Below, one piece after another: positions 25,909-39,427 of a stretch of 64,000 bases of DNA. Made by a program: the position numbers and the translations under genes. The notes beneath the pieces are model-generated. The model did no database searches, was not told where the DNA came from, and saw only the letters and a program-made list of their open reading frames with translations. Origin of the DNA: Solwaraspora sp. WMMD406 (GTDB lineage: Bacteria; Actinomycetota; Actinomycetes; Mycobacteriales; Micromonosporaceae); the NCBI RefSeq assembly GCF_029626025.1, contig NZ_JARUBF010000001.1:4682001-4746000 (forward strand). Reading direction: 5' to 3'. How positions within the stretch are numbered: the stretch's first letter is position 1; each line of letters begins with the position of its first letter.

Positions 25909-27105
25909 TCAGGCTCCGGCCGCGGACTTCAGCTCGGCGGCCCGACCGGTGTTCTCCCAGCTGAACTCCGGCAGCTCCCGACCGAAGTGACCGTAGGCGG
26001 CGGTCGGCCGGTAGATCGGCCGCAGCAGGTCGAGATCCCGGATGATCGCCGCCGGCCGGAGGTCGAAGACGTCGCCGATCGCCTTTTCGATCCGGTCCAC
26101 CGGAACGTTCTCGGTGCCGAAGGTCTCCACGAACAGGCTCACCGGGTGGGCCTTGCCGATCGCGTACGCCACCTGCGTCTCGCAGCGTTCGGCGAGCCCG
26201 GCGGCGACGACGTTCTTGGCGACCCACCGCATCGCGTACGCCGCCGAACGGTCCACCTTGGACGGATCTTTGCCGGAGAACGCCCCACCGCCGTGCCGGG
26301 CATAGCCTCCGTAGGTGTCCACGATGATCTTTCGACCGGTCAGACCGGCGTCACCCATCGGCCCACCGATCTCGAACCGGCCGGTCGGGTTGACCAGCAA
26401 CCGGTATCCGTCGGTCTCCAACCCGAGACCTTCCAACTCCGGTGTGATCACGTGCTCGCGCACGTCCGGCGTCAGCAACGACTCCAACGAGATGTCCGCC
26501 GCGTGCTGGCTGGAGACCACCACGGTGTCCAGCCGTACCGGGCGGAGGCCGTCGTACTCGATGGTCACCTGGGTCTTGCCGTCGGGCCGCAGGTAGGGGA
26601 TCGTGCCGTCCTTACGCGCGGCGGACAGCCGCCGGGACAGCCGATGCGCCAGCGCGATCGGCAACGGCATCAGCTCCGGCGTCTCCGAGCAGGCGAAGCC
26701 GAACATCATGCCCTGGTCACCGGCGCCCTGCGCGTCGAGGGCGGCGTCGGCGGCCTCGCCCACCCGCAACTCGATCGCCGTGTCGACGCCTTGGGCGATG
26801 TCCGGCGACTGGGCGCCGATCGACACGCTGACCCCGCACGACGCGCCGTCGAACCCCTTCTTCGAGGAGTCATAGCCGATGCCCAGGATGGTCTCGCGGA
26901 CGATCGCCGGGATGTCGGCGTAGGCCTGGGTGGTGACCTCACCGGCGACGTGCACCTGTCCGGTGGTGATCAACGTCTCGACGGCGACCCGGGACCGGGG
27001 GTCCTGCGCCAGGAGCGCGTCGAGAATCCCGTCGCTGATCTGGTCAGCGATCTTGTCCGGGTGGCCCTCCGTGACCGACTCGGAGGTGAAAAGGCGGCGT
27101 GCCAC
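25909..27105 (-). CDS. metK: S-adenosylmethionine synthetase
   Basis: 398 aa. Makes SAM from ATP and methionine. Motifs: [20 protein letters not shown] at the N-terminus, [16 protein letters not shown] (the flexible ATP loop region), and [18 protein letters not shown]. Start taken as GTG 27105 ([10 protein letters not shown]), because AAGGAG lies 6-7 bases upstream; a TTG at 27129 would add eight residues but has no ribosome site. Cotranscribed with coaBC upstream and priA downstream, in the common actinobacterial order. Confidence 0.97.
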   Translation of the reverse strand: MARRLFTSESVTEGHPDKIADQISDGILDALLAQDPRSRVAVETLITTGQVHVAGEVTTQAYADIPAIVRETILGIGYDSSKKGFDGASCGVSVSIGAQSPDIAQGVDTAIELRVGEAADAALDAQGAGDQGMMFGFACSETPELMPLPIALAHRLSRRLSAARKDGTIPYLRPDGKTQVTIEYDGLRPVRLDTVVVSSQHAADISLESLLTPDVREHVITPELEGLGLETDGYRLLVNPTGRFEIGGPMGDAGLTGRKIIVDTYGGYARHGGGAFSGKDPSKVDRSAAYAMRWVAKNVVAAGLAERCETQVAYAIGKAHPVSLFVETFGTENVPVDRIEKAIGDVFDLRPAAIIRDLDLLRPIYRPTAAYGHFGRELPEFSWENTGRAAELKSAAGA

Positions 27106-27242
27106 GGTACTCCTTGGATCAGTTGTCAACGGTTCACGGCAGTCTAGTCACCAAGTCCGGGCCATGGCGCCCAGCCGAGCAAGCTGGCGGACGTCACGGT
27201 CCGACAAGCCCGGGTGAACGAGGGCAAGCCCGGCGCCGGGAT

Positions 27243-28439
27243 TCAGGCCGGTCCGGGCAGCCGGTCGAGCACCAGGTCCCAGACGTCGTCGGCCAACTGT
27301 TCCTTGCTGCGTTCGTCGAGAACGGTGACGGAACCGTCGGCACCGAGAACGGTCGCCGAATTGGCGTCCGCGCCGAAGACCCGCTCCACTCCGACCTGGT
27401 TGGCGACGATCAGATCGGCGCGCTTGCCGATCAGTTTGGCTCGGGCGTTGGACAGCAGGTCCCCGGTCTCCGCGGCGAAGGCGACCAGAACCTGGCCAGG
27501 CGGCTTGGTCGCACCCAGTTCGGCCGCGATGTCCGGGTTGGTGACCAGTTCCAGCACCGGGGGCTCACCCGACGCGGATTTCTTGATCTTGTCGGAGGCG
27601 TAGCTCGCCGGCCGGAAGTCGGCCGGAGCCGCCGCCATCACCACCGCGTCGGCCTCGCCGGCGGCGGCCAGGGTGGCCCGGCGCAGCTGGTCCGTGGTGC
27701 CGACCCGGACCAGCTCCACGCCGGCCGGATCGGGCAGGCTCACGTTGGCCGACACCAGGGTCACCCGCGCCCCCCGGGCGACGGCGGTCCGCGCGAAGGC
27801 GTAGCCCTGCTTGCCGGACGACCGGTTGCCGAGAAACCGCACCGGGTCGAGGGGCTCGCGGGTGCCACCGGCGGTGACCACCACCCGACGGCCGGCCAGA
27901 TCGGCGGCCGTCGGACCGCCTCGGGTCAGGACCCGACGCAGTACGGCGAAGATCTCGGCCGGATCCGGCAGCCGGCCCTTGCCCGAGTCCGCACCGGTGA
28001 GCCGGCCCACGGCCGGCTCGATCACCAGGGCGCCCCGGCCGCGGAGCAGCGCGACGTTGTCCCTGGTGGCCGGGTGCTCCCACATCTCGGTGTGCATCGC
28101 CGGAGCGAAGACCACCGGACAGCGGGCCGTGAGTAGGGTGTTGGTCAGCAGGTCGTCGGCGAGCCCGTGGGCAGCGCGGGCGAGCAGGTCCGCAGTGGCC
28201 GGGGCCACCACGACCAGGTCGGCCCGCTGGCCGAGACGGACGTGTGGCACCTCGTGGACATCGGTCCAGACGTCGGTGGCGACCGGCTGCCCGGACAGCG
28301 CCGACCAGGTCGGCGCGCCGACGAACCGGAGCGCCGCAGCGGTGGGGATCACGCGCACCTGGTGGCCGGACTCGGTCAACAGGCGCAGCAGCTCGCACGA
28401 CTTGTACGCGGCGACACCACCACCGACGCCGAGGATCAC
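27243..28439 (-). CDS. coaBC: Bifunctional phosphopantothenoylcysteine decarboxylase / synthetase
   Basis: 398 aa. Two steps of coenzyme A synthesis: CoaB ligates cysteine to 4'-phosphopantothenate, CoaC decarboxylates the product with FMN. CoaC half: GVGGGVAAYKSCELLR, the HEVPHVRLGQ region with catalytic His, and PAMHTEMWEHPAT. CoaB half from about residue 185: VVVTAGGTREPLDPVRFLGN, RSSGKQGYAFA. The GTG at 28439 starts right at the first strand; the true start may be upstream, for example a CTG overlapping the rpoZ stop at 28481, which would add 14 residues. Confidence 0.95.
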   Translation of the reverse strand: MILGVGGGVAAYKSCELLRLLTESGHQVRVIPTAAALRFVGAPTWSALSGQPVATDVWTDVHEVPHVRLGQRADLVVVAPATADLLARAAHGLADDLLTNTLLTARCPVVFAPAMHTEMWEHPATRDNVALLRGRGALVIEPAVGRLTGADSGKGRLPDPAEIFAVLRRVLTRGGPTAADLAGRRVVVTAGGTREPLDPVRFLGNRSSGKQGYAFARTAVARGARVTLVSANVSLPDPAGVELVRVGTTDQLRRATLAAAGEADAVVMAAAPADFRPASYASDKIKKSASGEPPVLELVTNPDIAAELGATKPPGQVLVAFAAETGDLLSNARAKLIGKRADLIVANQVGVERVFGADANSATVLGADGSVTVLDERSKEQLADDVWDLVLDRLPGPA

Positions 28440-28477
28440 CCGGGGCGGGTGCGCGTCGACGTCGGACCGGTCGACAC

Positions 28478-28741
28478 TCAGGGCTGGTCGGTGGGCTCGG
28501 CGGTGAGCAGCCCGGCGTTGATCTCCCGCATGGCGATCGACAGCGGTTTTTCCTGCGGAGTGGTCTCGACCAGCGGCCCGACGTACTCCAGGAGCCCTTC
28601 GCCGAGCTGGCTGTAGTAGGCGTTGACCTGACGGGCGCGCTTGGCGGCGAAGATCACCAGCGCGTATTTCGACGAGGTCTTCTCCAGCAACTCGTCGATC
28701 GGCGGGTTGGTGATGCCTTCCGGGCTGGCGATGGATCCCAC
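28478..28741 (-). CDS. rpoZ: RNA polymerase omega subunit
   Basis: 87 aa from GTG 28741 (start [20 protein letters not shown]); AGAGG is about ten bases upstream. Omega folds around the beta-prime C-terminus and helps assemble RNA polymerase. The family core [20 protein letters not shown] is intact, followed by the actinobacterial tail [11 protein letters not shown] and [16 protein letters not shown]. It follows gmk with a 145-bp gap that holds a tandem repeat. Confidence 0.96.
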   Translation of the reverse strand: MGSIASPEGITNPPIDELLEKTSSKYALVIFAAKRARQVNAYYSQLGEGLLEYVGPLVETTPQEKPLSIAMREINAGLLTAEPTDQP

Positions 28742-28830
28742 GGGATGCAACCTCTGTGTCGTCGGGTCGGACTCGGTGTGTCGCCGCGCCGGGTCGCGCC
28801 GAGCGGCGCGTTGTCTCGGGCGACGTCCCG

Positions 28831-28902
28831 CCTCAGGCGGTGTGTGCGCCTCAGGCGGTGTGTGCGTCTCAGGCGATGTGTGCGTCTCAGGCGGTGCGTT
28901 GT
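28831..28902. repeat. 18-bp tandem repeat, four copies, over the gmk stop codon
   Basis: Units CCTCAGGCGGTGTGTGCG at 28831-28848 and 28849-28866 (identical), 28867-28884 (two changes) and 28885-28902 (diverged). The gmk stop (28887-28889, minus strand) lies in the last unit, so the array forms the gmk 3' end and most of the gmk-rpoZ spacer. Confidence 0.92.
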
Positions 28903-29495
28903 GGACGCGCGGGCGTCAATAACGATGAACCGAGCAATCCTACCAGCTCAGCTGCGGCCCGCTCGACCTGGTCGTTGACAACTGTCACGTCGAACTCGTG
29001 TTCGGCGGCGAGCTCGTCGTCCGCGTGCTCCAACCGGCGGCGGATCGTCTCCTCGTCGTCGGTCCCCCGCCCGACGAGCCGCCGTTTGAGCTCCTCGACG
29101 CTGGGCGGGGCGAGGAAGACCAATTGGGCCTCCGGCATCGCGGCCCGGACCTGACGCGCACCCTGCAGGTCGATCTTGAGCAGGACGGGCTCGCCCCGGC
29201 GCAGCCGTTCGGTGACAGCCGAGCGCGGCGTGCCGTACAGGTTGCCGGCGAACTCGGCCCACTCGAGCAGTTCGCCGTTGGCGGCCATCCGCTCGAACTC
29301 GGTCCGGTCGACGAAGTAGTAGTGAACGCCGTCGATCTCGTAGTCCCGCATCGGGCGGGTGGTCACCGAGACGGACAGCCAGATCCAGGGCGAGCGCGCC
29401 CGGATCAGCTCGATCACGCTGTCCTTGCCGACCCCGGAGGGGCCGGACAGGACGGTGAGCCGAGCTGCCGGGCGCGCGTCGTCATACATGGTCAC
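28887..29495 (-). CDS. gmk: Guanylate kinase
   Basis: 202 aa. Phosphorylates GMP to GDP with ATP. P-loop GPSGVGKDS at about 17-25, GMP-binding [20 protein letters not shown], and the lid/[13 protein letters not shown] segment. GTG at 29495 is the first start; ATG 29489 two codons later is equally possible. The C-terminal ten residues ([10 protein letters not shown]) are partly encoded by the 18-bp repeat. Follows mihF by 26 bp in the usual pyrF-mihF-gmk-rpoZ order. Confidence 0.97.
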   Translation of the reverse strand: MTMYDDARPAARLTVLSGPSGVGKDSVIELIRARSPWIWLSVSVTTRPMRDYEIDGVHYYFVDRTEFERMAANGELLEWAEFAGNLYGTPRSAVTERLRRGEPVLLKIDLQGARQVRAAMPEAQLVFLAPPSVEELKRRLVGRGTDDEETIRRRLEHADDELAAEHEFDVTVVNDQVERAAAELVGLLGSSLLTPARPQRTA

Positions 29496-29521
29496 TGCTT
29501 GTTTCTACACCTTGCCGCGAA

Positions 29522-29839
29522 TCAGTTCGCGGCGAACTCCCCGAGCAGCGCCTTGCGCTGCTGGTCGCCGAGGCCACGAAGGCGACGGCTGTCGGCGATC
29601 TTGAGCTTCTCCATGATCTGGGTAGCCCGGATCTTGCCGATCCCTGGCATCGCCTGGAGCACGGCGGAAACCTTCAGTTTGCCGACAACGTCGTCGGACT
29701 CCGCCCGGTCGAGCACGGCGGCGAGGGTGGTCTTGCCCTGCTTGAGCTGCTCCTTCAACTCAGCACGGGCCTTACGGATCTCCGCGGCCTTCTCCAGCGC
29801 GGCTGCGCGCTGTTCGGGGGTCAGTGACGGGAGCGGCAC
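29522..29839 (-). CDS. mihF: Actinobacterial integration host factor
   Basis: 105 aa. Basic helical DNA-binding protein (mIHF/sIHF), first known as the host factor for mycobacteriophage L5 integration and essential in mycobacteria. N-terminal helix PSLTPEQRAAALEKAAEIRK, then the helix-two-turn-helix VLQAMPGIGKIRATQIMEKL, whose GIGKIRA loop contacts DNA backbone, and the end LRGLGDQQRKALLGEF. Nucleoid-associated; its place beside gmk and pyrF is widely conserved in actinobacteria. Confidence 0.97.
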   Translation of the reverse strand: MPLPSLTPEQRAAALEKAAEIRKARAELKEQLKQGKTTLAAVLDRAESDDVVGKLKVSAVLQAMPGIGKIRATQIMEKLKIADSRRLRGLGDQQRKALLGEFAAN

Positions 29840-29905
29840 CAGTTCTCCTCAGGTCCCTATCGCGACGGGCGGATCGCACCGCCGCATCTGAAACGTGGTG
29901 TGGCC

Positions 29906-29931
29906 GGGAACCAAAGGGGCATGTGGTTCCC
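29906..29931 (-). terminator. Hairpin between pyrF and mihF
   Basis: GGGAACCA (29906-29913) pairs with TGGTTCCC (29924-29931), 82 bp past the pyrF stop and 67 bp before mihF. It could end or attenuate the pyr transcript. Confidence 0.45.
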
Positions 29932-30012
29932 AGCGCCGGGAAAACTAGCGGTCAGCGACGTTTTCGGCAACGTGGGCCGACGGCGATCACCTCCGGGTGA
30001 TGGACCGCTCAC

Positions 30013-30852
30013 TCAAAACCCGGCCCCGAGCACGGCCCGACACTTAGCAAGCGTCTGTTCGGCTGAGACGCGCAGCGCGGACGGATCCGGCCCGCTGCGC
30101 AGGATCTCTCGGGAGTACGACGGGAGCACCCAGGCAAGGGCTTGCCCAAACACCGCGCGCAGGTCCTCGGGCCGCCCACCCTGCGCCCCGAGCCCTGGCG
30201 CAAGCAGCGGGCCATTGACGTACGACAGTTCGTGTCCGGTCGGTCCGACCGTCGCACCGACCACCAGACCCAAACTCCCAATCGGCTCCGCACCCGTGTT
30301 GAGCTGCGAAATCTCATCGATCACCGTCTGCGCGACAGTGCGCCCATCGGGCACTCGGGCGTGTTGGACGAGGCGACCTTCCGGATTGGAGGTGAGCGCC
30401 AACACGAGGACCCCCGCGCCGTGTTTGTCGGCCATCTCGAACATTGGAGCGAGCGCACCGACGCCGAGATAGGGGCTGGCCGTGACCGCGTCGGCGGCGA
30501 GCGGGCTCGCCGGATCGAGGTACGCGGCGGCGTACGCGGCAGCCGTCGAGCCGATATCTCCGCGCTTGGCGTCGAGCACGACGAGCACCCCGGCCTCGCG
30601 CAACTGTCGGATAGTTGACTCAAGGACGGCAATGCCCGCCGAGCCGAAACGTTCGAAGAACGCCGACTGCGGCTTGGCGACCGCGACCGTGTCGCCCAGT
30701 GCCTCGACCACGGTCCCGGCGAACCGGGACAGCCCCGCGACGTCGTCGGCGAGCCCCCACCCCGTCAGCAACTCGGGGTGGGGGTCGATCCCCACGCAGA
30801 GCGGCCCTCGGTCGGTCACCGCCCGATGCAGCCGCTGCCCAAAGGTCTCCAT
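30013..30852 (-). CDS. pyrF: Orotidine 5'-phosphate decarboxylase (type 2)
   Basis: 279 aa from ATG 30852, preceded by GGAAGGAG; twelve extra codons are open upstream. Last step of UMP synthesis. The catalytic segment is LDAKRGDIG (Lys-Asp-Lys type), with CVGIDPHPELL at the N-terminus, AVAKPQSAFFERFG, and APGLGAQGGRPEDLRAVFG at the phosphate-binding loop. This is the longer mycobacterial-type family, not the E. coli type. It follows bioA by about 100 bp, the largest gap in the pyr gene set. Confidence 0.96.
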   Translation of the reverse strand: METFGQRLHRAVTDRGPLCVGIDPHPELLTGWGLADDVAGLSRFAGTVVEALGDTVAVAKPQSAFFERFGSAGIAVLESTIRQLREAGVLVVLDAKRGDIGSTAAAYAAAYLDPASPLAADAVTASPYLGVGALAPMFEMADKHGAGVLVLALTSNPEGRLVQHARVPDGRTVAQTVIDEISQLNTGAEPIGSLGLVVGATVGPTGHELSYVNGPLLAPGLGAQGGRPEDLRAVFGQALAWVLPSYSREILRSGPDPSALRVSAEQTLAKCRAVLGAGF

Positions 30853-30955
30853 TCGACTCTCCTTCCATCCCACCGTGGCGGCGGTCACTGTCGGCGGCCT
30901 CCCAGCGTCTCCACCTGGCGGCCGGCGTCTCCACCCGGCGGAAGGTGGAGAGTGC

Positions 30956-32353
30956 TCAGGAAGTCCCGGCGGCGACCGCCGCCGCCATCGCGCGGGTGAT
31001 CCGCGCCACGTCGTCGTCGTCCGCCACGTACGGCGGCATGGTGTAGATCAGATCCCGGAACGGCCGCAGCCAGACCCCGGCGTCGACCGCGGCGGCCGTC
31101 GCCGCCCGCAGGTCGACCGGCCGGTCGAGTTGGACCACTCCGATCGCGCCGAGGACCCGTACGTCCCGCACCCCGGCCTGTCCCGCCAACGGTGCCAGCC
31201 CGACGCGCAGGCCGTGCTCGATCCGGCGGACCGCCACCGCCCACGACGGCGGGTCGTCGGCCGGCCCGTCCCCGACCACCGACGCGCGCAGCAGCCCGAT
31301 GGAGGCGTTGGCGACGGCACACGCCAGCGGATTGCCCATGAAGGTCGGACCGTGCGCCAGGACGCCCCCGGCGCCGATGCCAGCGGCCACCCCGGGCGTA
31401 CACAGGGCGGCGGCCAGCGACAGGTAGCCACCGGTCAGCGCCTTGCCGACGCAGAGCACGTCCGGAGTGACCCCGGCGTGCTCGGCGGCGAAGAACGCAC
31501 CGGTCCGGCCGAAACCGGTGGCGATCTCGTCGAAGATCAACAGGATGTCGTGCGCGGTGGTCACCTCCCGCAGCGCCCGCAGGTAGGCGGGATGGTGGAA
31601 CCGCATGCCGCCCGCGCCCTGCACCACCGGCTCGACGATCACCGCGGCGATCTCGTCGGCGTCGCGGGCGATCCCCGCCACCAGCGCGGCGAGGTAGCGC
31701 TCGTCCGGTGGGGTGTCGACACCACCCGGCGGGGCCGGTACGAACACCTGGGCCGGCAACACCCCCCGCCACAAGTGGTGCATACCGCCCTCCGGGTCAC
31801 ACACGCTCATCGGATGGAACGTGTCGCCGTGATAGCCGCCCCGCCAGGTGGCCAACCGGCGTTTGCCCGGCCGGCCCCGACCGAGGTGGTACTGCAGGCA
31901 CATCTTGACCGCGACCTCGACGCTGACCGAGCCGGAATCGCAGAGGAAGACGTGCTCCAGGCCGGGCGGGGTGATCTCGACCAGGGTCCGGGCCAACCGG
32001 ACCGCCGGCTCGTGGGTCAGGCCGCCGAACATGACGTGTGCCATCCGGCCCAACTGATCGGTGACGGCGGCGTCGAGTACCGGGTGCCGGTAGCCGTGGA
32101 CCGCCGCCCACCAGGACGACATGCCGTCGATCAGGTCACGCCCGTCGGCCAGCCGGAGCCGTACCCCGGACGCGCTGTCCACCAGGTACGGCGGGTCGGC
32201 CGGCGGCAGCGCCGCGTACGGATGCCACACGTGCCGGCGATCCAACGCCAACAGATCGGCGGCGTCCGCCCGGGTCGCCACCGGCGGACCGGCAGGTCCC
32301 GACCGGCTTCCGGCAGGTCCCGGCCCGCTGGTGGCAGGTCCCGACCGGCTCAT
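30956..32353 (-). CDS. bioA: Adenosylmethionine-8-amino-7-oxononanoate aminotransferase
   Basis: 465 aa. PLP enzyme of biotin synthesis that makes 7,8-diaminopelargonate with SAM as amino donor. HVWHPYA near the N-terminus, [40 protein letters not shown] (PLP-binding Asp) and [12 protein letters not shown] (Schiff-base Lys). ATG at 32353 shares ATGA with the pyrD stop. The first ~22 residues are Ser/Gly/Pro units encoded by a 21-bp tandem repeat that includes the start codon. No other biotin genes are in the window, so its place between pyrD and pyrF is odd. Confidence 0.95.
   Translation of the reverse strand: MSRSGPATSGPGPAGSRSGPAGPPVATRADAADLLALDRRHVWHPYAALPPADPPYLVDSASGVRLRLADGRDLIDGMSSWWAAVHGYRHPVLDAAVTDQLGRMAHVMFGGLTHEPAVRLARTLVEITPPGLEHVFLCDSGSVSVEVAVKMCLQYHLGRGRPGKRRLATWRGGYHGDTFHPMSVCDPEGGMHHLWRGVLPAQVFVPAPPGGVDTPPDERYLAALVAGIARDADEIAAVIVEPVVQGAGGMRFHHPAYLRALREVTTAHDILLIFDEIATGFGRTGAFFAAEHAGVTPDVLCVGKALTGGYLSLAAALCTPGVAAGIGAGGVLAHGPTFMGNPLACAVANASIGLLRASVVGDGPADDPPSWAVAVRRIEHGLRVGLAPLAGQAGVRDVRVLGAIGVVQLDRPVDLRAATAAAVDAGVWLRPFRDLIYTMPPYVADDDDVARITRAMAAAVAAGTS
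32291..32353. repeat. 21-bp tandem repeat (three copies) at the bioA start
   Basis: Units at 32291-32311, 32312-32332 and 32333-32353, all beginning GGCAGGTCCC on the plus strand. The last copy ends with the bioA start codon. Confidence 0.9.
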
Positions 32354-33416
32354 CGGGTACGGGCGTGCCGGGCGATAGCCCGGGTCAGCCCGGGACCGCG
32401 ATAGATGAAGCCGGTGTACAGCTGGACCAGGCTGGCCCCGGCGTCGAACATCCGGGCCGCGTCGTCGGGATCCAGGATGCCGCCCACCCCGATCATCGGC
32501 AGCGAGCCGCCGGTCTGCCGGTGGACGAAGGAGACCACCGCACGGGCGCGGTCGGTCAACGGTCGGCCGGACAGCCCACCGGCTTCCCCGGCCCGTCCGG
32601 CGTCGGCACCGACCAGGCCGGTACGCGACAGCGTCGTGTTGGTGGCGATCACCCCGGCCGCGCCCCGGGCCAGACAGACCTCCAGCAGTTCGGCGATGGC
32701 CGAGTCGGACAGGTCCGGCGCGATCTTGACCAGGATCGGCCGCTCGCCGACCAGGGTCGCCAGCAACGTGTCGAGGTGCTCCCGGTCCTGCAACTGACGC
32801 AGGCCGGGCGTGTTCGGCGACGAGATGTTGATCGCGAAGTACTGGCCGTACCCGCTGAGCGCCTTGTAGGCCGCCACGTAATCGTCGACCGCCTCGGCCA
32901 GCGGAACGACCTTCGACTTGCCCAGCGAGATGCCCAGCGGCACCGGCCGGTCCGCGTACGCCGGGTGGGAACGCCCGAATCCGGCGCGATCCTCCAGCCG
33001 ACCGAGTACGGCGAGCCGCTCGGCGAGCGCCTCCGCCCCGGCGTTGTTGAACCCCATCCGGTTGATCACCGCCTCGCTGGCCGGCAGCCGGAACAACCGG
33101 GGCCGGGGGTTGCCCGGCTGTGGGTGGGCGGTGACGGTGCCGACCTCGACGAAGCCGAAGCCGAGCGCCGGCCAGGCCGGCAGCGCCAGGCCGTCCTTGT
33201 CCATCCCGGCGGCCAGCCCGACCGGGTTGGGGAAATCGACCCCGAAGACGGTACGCGGTGCGGCGACCGCGTACCGGGCCCGGAGCGCCGCCAGGGCGAC
33301 CGGCCGGCGGGACAGGGCGGCCAGCCGGCGCAGCGTCCACTCGTGGGCGGTCTCGGCGTCCCCGCCACCGAGGCGAAACAGCGCCGCGCGGGCCAGCCGG
33401 TAGCCGCCGGAGCCGC

Positions 33417-33420
<4 letters not shown>
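32350..33420 (-). CDS. pyrD: Dihydroorotate dehydrogenase (quinone), class 2
   Basis: 356 aa. Oxidises dihydroorotate to orotate, passing electrons to membrane quinone. N-terminal membrane-associating helix region ([19 protein letters not shown]), then the FMN barrel: [60 protein letters not shown] (class 2 catalytic Ser region), [17 protein letters not shown] and [16 protein letters not shown] start shares GTGA with the carB stop; stop shares ATGA with bioA. Confidence 0.97.
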
Positions 33421-36858
<3,438 letters not shown>

Positions 36859-36866
<8 letters not shown>

Positions 36867-38034
36867 GCTTTCCCTCGATCAGCTCGACGAACCGGTCGAA
36901 CAGGTAGTCCGCGTCGTGCGGGCCAGCCGCCGCTTCCGGGTGGTACTGGACGGTGAACGCCGGCACGTCGCGGGCCCGCAGCCCCTCGACGACATCGTCG
37001 TTGAGGCACACGTGGCTCACCTCGACGCCGCCGAAGTCGGTGTCGATCACCGTGTTGAGTGGGGCGTCCACGGCGAATCCGTGGTTGTGGCTGGTCACCT
37101 CGACCTTGCCGGTGGTGCGGTCGAGCACCGGCTGGTTGATGCCACGATGGCCGTAGCCGAGCTTGTAGGTGCCGAAGCCGAGCGCGCGGCCGAGGATCTG
37201 CGAGCCGAAGCAGATCCCGAACAACGGCGTACGGCGGGCCATCACCTGCCGGGCCAGGGCGACCGCGTGGTGTGCGGTGGCCGGGTCACCCGGTCCGGGT
37301 GAGAAGAACACCGCGTCCGGGCCGGTGGCCAGGATCTCGTCCAGCGTCGAGGTGGCCGGCAGCACGTGGGTGGTCACCCCGCGCTCGGCCAGTCGACGCG
37401 GCACGTTGCGTTTGATGCCCAGGTCGAGCGCGGCCACCGTGTAGCGGTGCTCGCCCTGCGCGGTCACCGTGTACGGCTCGGCGGTGGTCACCTGGGCCGA
37501 CAGGTCCGCGCCGACCATCTGCGGGGTCTCGCGGACCCGGGTCAGCAGCTCCTGCGGGTCGTCGGTGACGCTGGAGACGCCGACCCGCATGACCCCCCGG
37601 TCACGCAGGTGGCGGGTGAGCGCCCGGGTGTCGACGCCGCAGATGCCGACCACGCCTTGGTCGGCCAGCCGCTGCTCCAGGTCGCCGGTCGAGCGCCAGT
37701 TCGACGGTCGACGGGCCGGATCGCGCACCACGTACCCGGCGACCCAGATCCGGTCGGACTCGTCGTCGTCGTCGTTGACCCCGGTGTTGCCGATGTGTGG
37801 TGCGGTCTGCACCACGACCTGCCGGTGGTAGGACGGGTCGGTCAGCGTCTCCTGGTAGCCGGTCATGGCGGTGGTGAACACCGCCTCGCCGAAGGTCTCC
37901 CCCACCGCCGCGTAGCTCTCGCCGGGGAAGACCCGGCCGTCTTCGAGGACCAGCAGCGCCGGTGTCCGCCGCCGGGGCGCGGTGACCTCACCGCTCGTCG
38001 TACGGCTGTCGTTCGTCGTACGGCTGTCGTTCAT
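36859..38034 (-). CDS. carA: Carbamoyl-phosphate synthase small subunit
   Basis: 391 aa. Glutaminase subunit that feeds ammonia to CarB. N-terminal CPSase domain ([40 protein letters not shown]), then a class I amidotransferase with nucleophile Cys in [25 protein letters not shown], and the His/Glu pair in YHPEAAAGP. The N-terminus begins with NDSRTT twice, from two perfect 18-bp copies at 37996-38013 and 38014-38031 touching the start codon. Shares ATGA with the pyrC stop. Confidence 0.97.
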
Positions 38035-39329
38035 CGCACGGCCTTTCCGTCGAGCACGGTCGCCTCGCCGTGCAGGAACGTCGCGGCCACCCGACCGGGC
38101 AGTACCATCCGCGCGTACGGGGTGTTGCGGCTGCGGCTGGCCAGTTCGCCCGGTTCGACCGTACGGCTGGCCGCCGGGTCGACCAGGGTGATGTTCGCCG
38201 GTGCGCCCACCTCGGGGGTGTGCCCGTGCGCGGTCAGCCCGGCGATCCGGGCCGGGGCCCGCGACATCCGTTCGGCGATCAGGTCCCAGTCTGGTTCACC
38301 GTCGGCGCTGTGCAGGGCGGTCGTGAGCAGTACCACGGACAGGGCGGTCTCCAACCCGAGCATGCCGGGTCGGGCGTACGCCCATTCGCACTCTTTGTCC
38401 TCGATCGCGTGTGGTGCGTGATCGGTGGCGACGACGTCGATGATCCCCTCGGCCAGAGCGGCCCGCAGGGCGGCGACGTCCTGGCCCGTCCGCAGCGGCG
38501 GGTTGACCTTGAACACCGGGTCGTAGTTGGTCAGTGCCTCGTGGGTGAGCAACAGGTGATGCGGGGTGACCTCGGCGGTCACCCGGACCCCGCGTGCCTT
38601 GGCCTGACGGACCACCTCCACGCTGCCGGCGGTCGAGACGTGGCAGACGTGCAGCCGGCTGCCGACGTGTTCGGCGAGCAGCGCGTCGCGGGCGATGATC
38701 GCTTCCTCGGCGACCGCCGGCCACCCGGTCAGGCCCAGGCGGGTGGAGATCTCGCCCTCGTGCATCTGGGCGCCCTCGGTCAGCCGGGGCTCCTCGGCGT
38801 GCTGCGCGATCACCCCGTCGAACGCCTTGACGTACTCCAGGGCGCGGCGCATCAGCCGGGGGTCGGCGACACAGTGTCCGTCGTCGGAGAAGATCCGCAC
38901 GGCGGCGGCGGAGTCTGCCATCGCGCCGAGTTCAGCGAGCCGTTCGCCGGCCAGGCCGACGGTGACCGCGCCGACCGGCTGCACGTCGACCAGCCGGGCC
39001 TCGCGGCCCAGTCGCCACACCTGTTCGACCACACCGGCGGTGTCGGCGACCGGCGAGGTGTTGGCCATCGCGCAGACGGCCGTGTAGCCGCCGAGCGCGG
39101 CGGCCCGCGACCCGGTCTCGACCGTCTCGGCGTCTTCGCGGCCCGGCTCCCGCAGGTGGGTGTGCAGATCGACCAGGCCGGGCAGGGCGACGAGTCCGTC
39201 GGCGTCGATCACCCGGGCTCCGTCGGCGGACAGGCCGACACCCTGCTCGGTGACGACGCCGTCGCGCAACAGCAGGTCGCTACGGTCCCGACCGAGAACG
39301 CGGACCCCCTTGATCAGGTACGAAGTCAT
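38031..39329 (-). CDS. pyrC: Dihydroorotase
   Basis: 432 aa, type I (long) dihydroorotase, an amidohydrolase-fold zinc enzyme closing carbamoyl aspartate to dihydroorotate. Metal ligands in [20 protein letters not shown] (HxH), the second-shell [29 protein letters not shown] (His) and [16 protein letters not shown] (catalytic Asp). ATG start at 39329 overlaps the stop of a 33-codon ORF that bridges to pyrB. Confidence 0.97.
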   Translation of the reverse strand: MTSYLIKGVRVLGRDRSDLLLRDGVVTEQGVGLSADGARVIDADGLVALPGLVDLHTHLREPGREDAETVETGSRAAALGGYTAVCAMANTSPVADTAGVVEQVWRLGREARLVDVQPVGAVTVGLAGERLAELGAMADSAAAVRIFSDDGHCVADPRLMRRALEYVKAFDGVIAQHAEEPRLTEGAQMHEGEISTRLGLTGWPAVAEEAIIARDALLAEHVGSRLHVCHVSTAGSVEVVRQAKARGVRVTAEVTPHHLLLTHEALTNYDPVFKVNPPLRTGQDVAALRAALAEGIIDVVATDHAPHAIEDKECEWAYARPGMLGLETALSVVLLTTALHSADGEPDWDLIAERMSRAPARIAGLTAHGHTPEVGAPANITLVDPAASRTVEPGELASRSRNTPYARMVLPGRVAATFLHGEATVLDGKAVR

Positions 39330-39427
39330 GCGTGGTCCTTTCCGTGGGCCGGGTCGGGCCGACGAACGGGTTGCTGGGGCGGAACGGGTGACGGGGACGG
39401 GTGTGGTCGGTGCGGCGCACCGCTCAT
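39326..39427 (-). CDS. 33-aa ORF coupling pyrB to pyrC
   Basis: Starts at the ATG overlapping the pyrB stop (ATGA, 39424-39427) and ends at a TGA overlapping the pyrC ATG (39326-39329). Proline- and histidine-rich ([20 protein letters not shown] and on to GKDHA), with no hydrophobic segment or known domain. Its main role may be to keep ribosomes translating across the 94-bp gap between pyrB and pyrC; its 3' end carries GGAAAGGACC, a weak ribosome site for pyrC. It could instead be chance, though a frame bounded by two 4-bp overlaps inside an operon built from such overlaps is suggestive. Confidence 0.45.
   Translation of the reverse strand: MSGAPHRPHPSPSPVPPQQPVRRPDPAHGKDHA

Noticed and set aside
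27106-27129. Upstream TTG start for metK
   Set aside because: The AAGGAG ribosome site lies between that TTG and the GTG at 27105, so the GTG is the start.
27106-27242. SAM riboswitch in front of metK
   Set aside because: The 137-bp coaBC-metK gap shows no recognisable SAM aptamer core or expression platform.
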